Shown piece by piece: positions 42,794 through 48,309 of a stretch of DNA of 48,309 nucleotides (position 1 is the first letter of the stretch; each line of letters starts with the position of its first letter). The stretch is from DAOMNN01 sp050486545 (GTDB lineage: Bacteria > Pseudomonadota > Gammaproteobacteria > Burkholderiales > Rhodocyclaceae): positions 1 through 48,309 of the forward strand of contig JBJHDM010000023.1 of the NCBI GenBank assembly GCA_050486545.1. Reading direction: 5' to 3'. Below the pieces are notes generated by a model. The model saw only the letters and a program-made list of their open reading frames with translations, was not told the DNA's origin and ran no database searches. The translations under genes and the position numbers were made by a program.

Positions 42794-44767
42794 TCACGCG
42801 GCCTGTGGCGTCATCTCTCCCAAGCCGTCGATCTCGGTGGACGTGGTGATGCCGAGCGCCAAACCGATTCCGGACTCGAGCGCGGCAAGCTCGTCGAGCT
42901 GAACGAGCAGGGCCGCCTCGAGCTGCTTGAGTTCGTCCACGCGATCCTCCAGGGTGTCCGTCGCCTGATGGATCCGTTTGATGCTCTCGAGCCGACGCTT
43001 GAGCTGAAGCTGGTATTCCCGCACCTGCGTCTCCAGCGGCGCCATGACCGCACGCAGCCAGTGCTCGACGTCGCGGTTGGCGACCTCGAACGTCCGCCGT
43101 GCCTGGACCGCGACGGTCTCGAAGAACTTCTGCGTCAGGACGCGCTTTTCCGTCGTGACCAGGGCGAGCGCCGTATTGATCTGCCGGTTGAAAGACTCCT
43201 CGAGCCGGTCGAGTTCCTTTTCGTAGCGCAGCGTCGAAAAGCTCTCCGGCCGGGAGAGCTTCAACCCATGCTCGACACTGAAACGCTTGTACATCGAATC
43301 GAGCATCGCCGTGATCTCGGCGATCTCCTCGCTGGAGAGTGCGAGATTTCCACGCAGATGGGCGAAGAAGCCCTCCATCGCATCCTTCAGCCCCTTGGAG
43401 AACACCGAGTCGAGCATCGCCTCGCGCGTCTTGCGCGTCTCGTCGCGCAAGGCATCGAGCCCCAGATGTGCGAGCAGGTTGTTGGTCAGGGTCGAGAACA
43501 CGCTCCGCACCGCGTAGTACTTCTGCAAGCCCTGCTCGAACTCCGACTTTTCCGTGCGGATCTTGCGCATCATGTATTCGATGACGCTCTGGTTCTTGCC
43601 GCGCAGGTCGGTGAGCTCGCGGAGCTGCTCATGGACACCGCGCAGGCGCGCTTCGAGCAGTTCGCGGGTCCGCTGCACCAGATCGGCGGTCTCGCGCATC
43701 GTGCTCTCGCGCACGATCTCCTGCTTGGTCGGGAGCACGTCTTCCGACAAGGCCTGCTCCAGCGCCGGCAGGCGGCTTTTCGCCTCCAGCGCCGGATCGC
43801 GCTGGATCCGGGCAACCAGTCCCTTCTGCGCCGACACGGGGAAGACCTGCGAAGGGGGCACGTCGAGCGTGTCCGCCACCGATCGCACCTGGCGGTCGAT
43901 CTCCGCTTCGATCGATGCGTCGTCGCGCAGCCCGTCCCACAGCCCGTCGATCTTGTTCAGGGCGATGATGCGTCCCCTGCGGGTGCCCCCGTCGACCTGC
44001 ACGTATTCGCGCCACACGGTGAGGTCGCTCTGGGTCACGCCGGTATCGGCCGCCAGCACGAACAGAACCGCATGCGCATTGGGCAGCAGCGACAGGGTCA
44101 GTTCCGGCTCCGCACCGATCGCATTGAGCCCCGGCGTATCGAGCACGATCAGACCCTGCTCGAGCAACGGGTGGGGAAACTCGATCGTCGCGTGACGCCA
44201 GCAGGGAATCTCGACCCGGCCTTCGGCGTCGGGCTTCAGGCCCTCCTTGCCCTTCGCATCGACACTGAACCCGAGGCTTCGGGCTTCATCGCAGGAAACA
44301 CGCTCGGTTTCGCCCACGCGCGACAAAGCGAGCTGCAGGCTGCTAGCCGAGCGGGGATCCAATGGCTGCACCAGCCACTCGTCAGGATGCTGCTTCAGGT
44401 CGGAGACACTGGCGTTGCGCTGGCGGGAGCGAATCGGCAGCAGGCGGATCTCGGGTTCGGCGCCCGGAGTCCATTGCAGTTCGGTGGGGCACATCGTCGT
44501 ACGCCCTGCACTGGACGGCAGGATGCGGTCACCGAACTCGGAGAAGAAGATCGCGTTGATGAGTTCGGACTTGCCACGCGAGAACTCCGCAACAAAGGCG
44601 ACCGTCAGCCGATCCTCGCGCAGGCGATCGAGCACGTACTGCAGCCGCAAGTCCGTCTGGGCATCACCGATGTCGTTCCGGGCCATCCAGCGACGCAGCC
44701 GCCCGGTCGCCTCGGAAACCCCGTCCCGCCAACTGCTGTATGCAGCGAACTGATCCACCAGGCTCAT
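42794..44767 (-). CDS. Dynamin-like GTPase
   Basis: A 657-residue large GTPase. G1 is AEFSRGKSELIN (about residues 60-71), where the first glycine of GxxxxGKS is alanine; G2 threonines lie in GRTTMCPTE, G3 is VLDTPGLN and G4 is LNKIDG. After the G domain come about 330 residues of mostly helical, charged sequence with coiled-coil character, and a short hydrophobic stretch near the C-terminus (LESGIGLALGITT). Bacterial dynamin-like proteins remodel membranes; the role of this group is not established. The ATG at 44767 has GAGG upstream. It converges on the ferredoxin gene. Confidence 0.85.
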   Translation of the reverse strand: MSLVDQFAAYSSWRDGVSEATGRLRRWMARNDIGDAQTDLRLQYVLDRLREDRLTVAFVAEFSRGKSELINAIFFSEFGDRILPSSAGRTTMCPTELQWTPGAEPEIRLLPIRSRQRNASVSDLKQHPDEWLVQPLDPRSASSLQLALSRVGETERVSCDEARSLGFSVDAKGKEGLKPDAEGRVEIPCWRHATIEFPHPLLEQGLIVLDTPGLNAIGAEPELTLSLLPNAHAVLFVLAADTGVTQSDLTVWREYVQVDGGTRRGRIIALNKIDGLWDGLRDDASIEAEIDRQVRSVADTLDVPPSQVFPVSAQKGLVARIQRDPALEAKSRLPALEQALSEDVLPTKQEIVRESTMRETADLVQRTRELLEARLRGVHEQLRELTDLRGKNQSVIEYMMRKIRTEKSEFEQGLQKYYAVRSVFSTLTNNLLAHLGLDALRDETRKTREAMLDSVFSKGLKDAMEGFFAHLRGNLALSSEEIAEITAMLDSMYKRFSVEHGLKLSRPESFSTLRYEKELDRLEESFNRQINTALALVTTEKRVLTQKFFETVAVQARRTFEVANRDVEHWLRAVMAPLETQVREYQLQLKRRLESIKRIHQATDTLEDRVDELKQLEAALLVQLDELAALESGIGLALGITTSTEIDGLGEMTPQAA

Positions 44768-44921
44768 GACCGGCCTCACTCCATGGCGCTCCGGATCGCG
44801 GAGCGCGAACATTTACACTCCGCTAGCATAACCCCGAAACCCGTGCGCACCAATCGAACACGGGCCGCGCGCGACGAGCGGCCGGGTCCCGACGACAAGC
44901 GTCGTCCGGCATTCGTCGTGC

Positions 44922-45737
44922 CTATCGCCGCTGGCAGTTTGGGCACCAGTAGGTGGCACGTTGAGCGACGACCCGTCGCGCGATGGGCGTCGCACAAACC
45001 CGACACGGCGCCCCCACACGGCCATAGACGAAGTACTGCTGCTGGAAGTACCCCGCCCGCCCGTCACCCCCCACGTAGTCGCGCAGCGTACTCCCTCCCG
45101 CCCGGATCGCATCGTTCAGCGTTTCGCGCACGGCAGCAGCGATCCTGGCATAGCGACGCAGGCCGATCCGGCCGGCCGGCGCAAGCGGGTGGACCGCCGC
45201 CCGGAACAGGCTCTCCGACGCATAGATGTTGCCCACGCCGACCACCTTCCTCGCATCCATGAGCACCTGCTTGATCGGGGCCCGGATCCCTCGCGTGACG
45301 TGGAACAGATAGGCTTCGTCGAACCCCGATTCCAGCGGCTCGGGTCCGAGTCCTGCCAATAGCGGGTGCGCGAGCGGATCTCCGGCGCACCACGTCACCA
45401 ACCCGAACCGCCGCGGATCCCTCAGGCGCAGCAAGTGCGTGCCGAATACGATGTCCACATGGTCATGGACATCGGGAGCATTGTCCGGCGACAACACGCG
45501 CAGGCTTCCGGACATCCCCAGATGGATGATCACGCTGCCGCCGCCGAAATCCAGCAGCAGGTACTTGGCCCGCCGGCGCACCGAATGCAGCCGGCTGCCC
45601 ACGATTCGCTGCGCCAGTTCGTCGGGCACCGGAATGCGCAGGCGCGAATTGCGCACCCGCACCCCGGTAACGCACTGTCCGACCAGTGCGGGCCCGATCC
45701 CGCGGCAAGTCGTCTCGACCTCGGGCAGTTCGGGCAT
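44922..45737 (-). CDS. mutM: Formamidopyrimidine-DNA glycosylase MutM (Fpg)
   Basis: A 271-residue bifunctional glycosylase/AP lyase. The catalytic N-terminal proline and glutamate are in MPELPEVET, the conserved lysine is Lys58 (RRRAKYLL), VGVGNIYASESLF is intact, and the zinc finger CRVC...CPNC closes the protein. It removes 8-oxoguanine and Fapy lesions. It is divergent from the TPR gene across 261 bp. Confidence 0.97.
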   Translation of the reverse strand: MPELPEVETTCRGIGPALVGQCVTGVRVRNSRLRIPVPDELAQRIVGSRLHSVRRRAKYLLLDFGGGSVIIHLGMSGSLRVLSPDNAPDVHDHVDIVFGTHLLRLRDPRRFGLVTWCAGDPLAHPLLAGLGPEPLESGFDEAYLFHVTRGIRAPIKQVLMDARKVVGVGNIYASESLFRAAVHPLAPAGRIGLRRYARIAAAVRETLNDAIRAGGSTLRDYVGGDGRAGYFQQQYFVYGRVGAPCRVCATPIARRVVAQRATYWCPNCQRR

Positions 45738-45998
45738 GGCTAGGCCTCCCCGACGACGGCAAAACACGATGCGCTTGCCGGCAAGACAGAAAACTGCATA
45801 ACATGAGGCGAACGAAATCCGCTTTTCCCGCTCCAACCGCGGACCGGGAGTCTCGGGCCTGCTCCGGCTGCCCGCAGGTCGCATCGCGCGCCCCGGGGCC
45901 GAAACCACCATGACGAGACACTGTCGCACATACAAGGATTCCGGCCCGCATGCATCGGGCCGGCACGACCCTGCGGACCCCCCAATGGACCGGTTTTC
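45738..45998. other. mutM-TPR divergent intergenic region
   Basis: A 261-bp gap with no supported gene. It holds a 23-bp inverted repeat near its right end (45941-45963) and a slightly AT-richer patch around 45755-45830 where promoters for both genes could lie; I find no convincing -35/-10 pair on either strand. Confidence 0.4.
45941..45963 (+). promoter_or_regulatory. Hairpin/dyad in the leader of the TPR gene
   Basis: CCGGCCCG (45941-45948), loop CATGCAT, CGGGCCGG (45956-45963): a perfect 8-bp, all-GC stem 35 bp before the ATG. It could be an operator, a terminator-like attenuator without U-run, or an RNA stem that limits translation. Confidence 0.45.
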
Positions 45999-47726
45999 AT
46001 GACATTCAAGCTCACTTCCTTTCTCGGCAGTTTCGCACTGAGCGGGCTACTCGTGTGCACGGCGGCGGCACAGGCCGGCACGCACGGATCGTCCGGACAT
46101 CCCCATGCCGAGCCCACGCCGCAGCTTCCGGCACAGGAGCTGACCCGCGAACTGCTCTTCATGATGCTGCTCGCGGAGATTGCCGGGGCGCGCGGCGAGC
46201 TGGCAGTGTCGGTCGAAGCATACCTTGAACTGGCCCGTTCGACCCGCGACCCCCGGATCGCGAAAAGGGCGACGGAGATTGCATTGTTCGCACGCGATCT
46301 CGGTGCTGCCACCGAGGCGGCCCGAGTCTGGTCGGACACCGCGCCCGACTCGGACGAAGCGCGGCGGGTACTTGCCGGAATCCTGGCCAACAGCGGTGAA
46401 CGGCTCAACGAGGTCCAGATCCAGCTCGCGCGGATCCTGGCGCTTTCGCCCGACCAGCTCGAACAGAACCTGCTCGGCCTCAATCGCGCCCTGGCGCGCG
46501 TCCCCGACCGACAGATCGTGCGATCGATCGTGTTCCGCCTGACCGAACCTTACCTGGACGAGGCCGCCGCCCATTTCGCACGCGCGCAGGCCGAGGCTGG
46601 AGCCGAAGACGGCATGGGCGCGCTGTCCGCCATCGAAGAGGCGCTGGAGTTGCGCCCGGGCTGGGAGCCGGCCGTCCAGTTCAAGACGCAACTCCTCATC
46701 CAGCTCGACGCCACGAAGCAGGCGCTGGAATTCCTCCGCGAACAGATCTACCAGTTTCCCGAGAATGGGGCATTGCGCATGACCTATGCGCGCACGCTCG
46801 TCACGGCCGGCGAGTACGGAGCGGCGCGGGTTCAGTTCCAGCATCTGCTCGATGACGCCCCCGGCGACCGTGAGTTGCTCTACGCCATCGCCCTGGTGAC
46901 TTCGCATCTGGGCGAGTACGAACAGGCGGCTGCCCTGTTCGAGCGTGCCCTTGAGGCCGGGCACCTCGAGGCCGACAACATCCGCATGAATCTTGGCCAC
47001 ATCGCCGAGCGCCGCAACCGACCCGACGAGGCCGTGCAATGGTACCGTGGCGTCGGCTCCGGCCGGGACCATCTGGACGCACAAGTCCGGATCGCCATCC
47101 TGACCGCGCGCCAGGGCGACGTCGAGGCAGCCCGCATGCATCTGCGCTCGCTTGACGTCGAACGGGACGAACGCCGACGCCTGCTGTTGGCCGAGACCCT
47201 GATCCTGCGCGAGGCCGGACGCTATGCCGAAGCCCTTCAGCTCATTGACGACGCACTTCGCGAGGAGCCCGAAAGCGGCGAGCTGCTCTACGAATCGGCG
47301 ATGCTGGCCGAACGTCTCGACCGACTCAACATCATGGAGGCCCGCCTGCGCAAGCTCATCGCGATCGATCCGGACCATGCCCATGCCTACAACGCCCTCG
47401 GCTACACCTTCGCGGACCGGGGCATGCGCCTGGAAGAGGCCGAATCCCTGATCGTCCGGGCCCTCGAACTCGCCCCGAACGATCCGTTCATCCTGGACAG
47501 CATGGGATGGGTGCGCTTTCGCCGCAACGACCCGGCCACCGCCCTGGAGCACCTCGAACGAGCCTATGCGCTGCGCCCGGATCCTGAGATCGCCGCCCAC
47601 CTCGGCGAGGTGCTGTGGACCCTGGACCGTCGCGAGGACGCCATCCGGATCTGGGAGGCCGCGCTGCAGGAACACCCTGACAACGAGACGCTCGGCGATA
47701 CCGTCCGCCGCCTGAAAACACAATGA
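45999..47726 (+). CDS. Exported TPR-repeat protein
   Basis: A 575-residue protein with a signal peptide (MTFKLTSFLGSFALSGLL, cleavage near AQA-GTH at residue 26) and successive tetratricopeptide repeats through the rest, e.g. DHAHAYNALGYTFADRGMRLEEAESL and DPFILDSMGWVRFRRNDPATALEHLE. It is probably periplasmic or outer-membrane facing. It overlaps lolB by 4 nt (ATGA), a pairing common in betaproteobacteria, so a role near lipoprotein or envelope assembly is likely but unproven. Confidence 0.88.
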   Translation: MTFKLTSFLGSFALSGLLVCTAAAQAGTHGSSGHPHAEPTPQLPAQELTRELLFMMLLAEIAGARGELAVSVEAYLELARSTRDPRIAKRATEIALFARDLGAATEAARVWSDTAPDSDEARRVLAGILANSGERLNEVQIQLARILALSPDQLEQNLLGLNRALARVPDRQIVRSIVFRLTEPYLDEAAAHFARAQAEAGAEDGMGALSAIEEALELRPGWEPAVQFKTQLLIQLDATKQALEFLREQIYQFPENGALRMTYARTLVTAGEYGAARVQFQHLLDDAPGDRELLYAIALVTSHLGEYEQAAALFERALEAGHLEADNIRMNLGHIAERRNRPDEAVQWYRGVGSGRDHLDAQVRIAILTARQGDVEAARMHLRSLDVERDERRRLLLAETLILREAGRYAEALQLIDDALREEPESGELLYESAMLAERLDRLNIMEARLRKLIAIDPDHAHAYNALGYTFADRGMRLEEAESLIVRALELAPNDPFILDSMGWVRFRRNDPATALEHLERAYALRPDPEIAAHLGEVLWTLDRREDAIRIWEAALQEHPDNETLGDTVRRLKTQ

Positions 47727-48309
47727 CCCCTTCCCGGCTGACAGGTACGCAAGCCCGCGCGCTGTTGGGATGCGCACGCCTGCATCTGGCCCTGTGGTTG
47801 GGGGCCCTGGCGATGCTCGCCGGATGCGTGATGCATCCTGCCCCGTTCGACGTCGCCCCGGCGGCTCGGACGGCCACGGATGCATTCGAACTCGAGGGAC
47901 GCCTGTCGGCCACCGACGGCGAACGCGCCGCCAGCGGACGCATCCACTGGCAGCGGGTACCCGGCCGCGACGAATGGACCTTCTTCAGTCCGCTCGGGCA
48001 GATCGTCGCACAGCTCGTGAGCACGCCCGAAGGGGCGGTACTCACGACCGGCGACGGGCGGCATGTACGCGCACCGGATGCCGAATCCATGCTGCCCCAG
48101 GTGCTCGGGGTAGCGGCCCCGGTCGACGGACTCCCGCACTGGGTCCAGGCTTCGGCCCGACCCGGCGCCACCATCCTGATGGTCGACGAGCAAGGGCGCC
48201 CAGCACGGATTGCTGACCAGGGCTGGCTGATCGACTATCCCGAGTACGCCGATCCCGACTCGCGGGCCGCCCCCCGGCGCCTGGATGCCCGCTGGGGTGA
48301 TACCCACAT
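47723..48309 (+). CDS. lolB: Outer-membrane lipoprotein receptor LolB, 3' truncated by window edge
   Basis: The first 195 codons of a lipoprotein with lipobox LAGC (Cys35) after a longish signal peptide, then the LolB beta-barrel domain: FELEGRLSATDGERAASGRIHWQ, WTFFSPLGQIVAQL and the LPHWVQ segment. LolB takes lipoproteins from LolA and inserts them in the outer membrane. The gene continues past the window edge. Confidence 0.93.
   Translation, partial: MTPSRLTGTQARALLGCARLHLALWLGALAMLAGCVMHPAPFDVAPAARTATDAFELEGRLSATDGERAASGRIHWQRVPGRDEWTFFSPLGQIVAQLVSTPEGAVLTTGDGRHVRAPDAESMLPQVLGVAAPVDGLPHWVQASARPGATILMVDEQGRPARIADQGWLIDYPEYADPDSRAAPRRLDARWGDTH

Noticed and set aside
44825..44853. Minus-strand TTGGTG-17-TATGCT as a promoter for the GTPase gene
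   Set aside because: Only 3 of 6 and 4 of 6 consensus matches; plausible by position but not distinguishable from chance.
42968..45262. 764-codon open frame on the plus strand opposite the dynamin-like GTPase and mutM
   Set aside because: It mirrors two well-supported minus-strand genes, its translation is Arg/His/Gln-rich without family motifs, and long antisense frames are common in GC-rich DNA.
46047..47885. 612-codon minus-strand frame opposite the TPR gene and lolB
   Set aside because: Antisense shadow of a TPR protein with signal peptide and of lolB; no independent support.

Overview
This is a GC-rich bacterial chromosome segment packed with housekeeping genes. I judge it to be a betaproteobacterium. 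The evidence is the order mlaF-mlaE-mlaD-mlaA-mlaC-mlaB-ABC exporter-ibaG-murA-hisG-hisD-hisC-hisB-hisH-hisA-hisF-hisI-hisE-hinT-tatA-tatB-tatC-degS, the order miaB-phoH-ybeY-corC-lnt-glyQ-glyS-gmhB-plsC, the order ftsX-ftsE-ftsY-M16-M16-rsmD-coaD-ferredoxin, a short-form HisG, and a phasin of the Cupriavidus PhaP type. A PHA-storing Rhodocyclales- or Burkholderiales-like organism would fit, but the order-level placement is inference. I see no phage genes, insertion sequences, CRISPR array or rRNA.

Layout. 1-3891: 3' part of a FimV-like protein, a convergent Nif3-family gene and a membrane-anchored DegS-type protease. 3925-12736: histidine biosynthesis (hisB, H, A, F, I, E) running on the minus strand into hinT and tatABC. 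hisC lies inverted inside the block, and hisD-hisG follow. 12881-20428: rnk, then murA, ibaG, a two-gene ABC exporter and the complete Mla phospholipid-transport set, with the outer-membrane lipoprotein gene mlaA embedded. 20660-24087: divergent LPS genes kdsD, kdsC, lptC and lptA, followed by an enoyl-CoA hydratase where lptB-rpoN would be expected. 24088-25053: a phasin gene with a consensus sigma-70 promoter and paired TTGCATTGCA motifs, closed by a terminator. 25112-34798: envelope, translation and RNA genes plsC, gmhB, glyS, glyQ, lnt, corC, ybeY, phoH and miaB. 34858-34934: tRNA-Met(CAT), then a NavAb-like voltage-gated sodium channel. 35932-38557: ftsX, ftsE, ftsY. 38708-42742: two M16 peptidases, rsmD, coaD and a 2[4Fe-4S] ferredoxin. 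42794-48309: a dynamin-like GTPase, mutM, a TPR lipid-envelope neighbour and the start of lolB.

How the genes work together. Much of the window builds and maintains the Gram-negative envelope: Kdo and LPS transport (KdsD, KdsC, LptC, LptA), heptose supply (GmhB), lipid asymmetry (Mla), lipoprotein maturation and localisation (Lnt, LolB), peptidoglycan (MurA), division and secretion (FtsEXY, TatABC, DegS). Many genes overlap by 1-8 nt (TGATG or ATGA), so translational coupling is extensive.

No clearly new multi-gene system is visible. The most interesting items are the sodium channel with a palindrome upstream, the in-place inverted and possibly non-orthologous hisC with a 13-bp tandem repeat in its leader, the replacement of lptB-rpoN by an enoyl-CoA hydratase, the phasin control region, and the dynamin-like GTPase. 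All coordinates were read by eye, and no database search was run.
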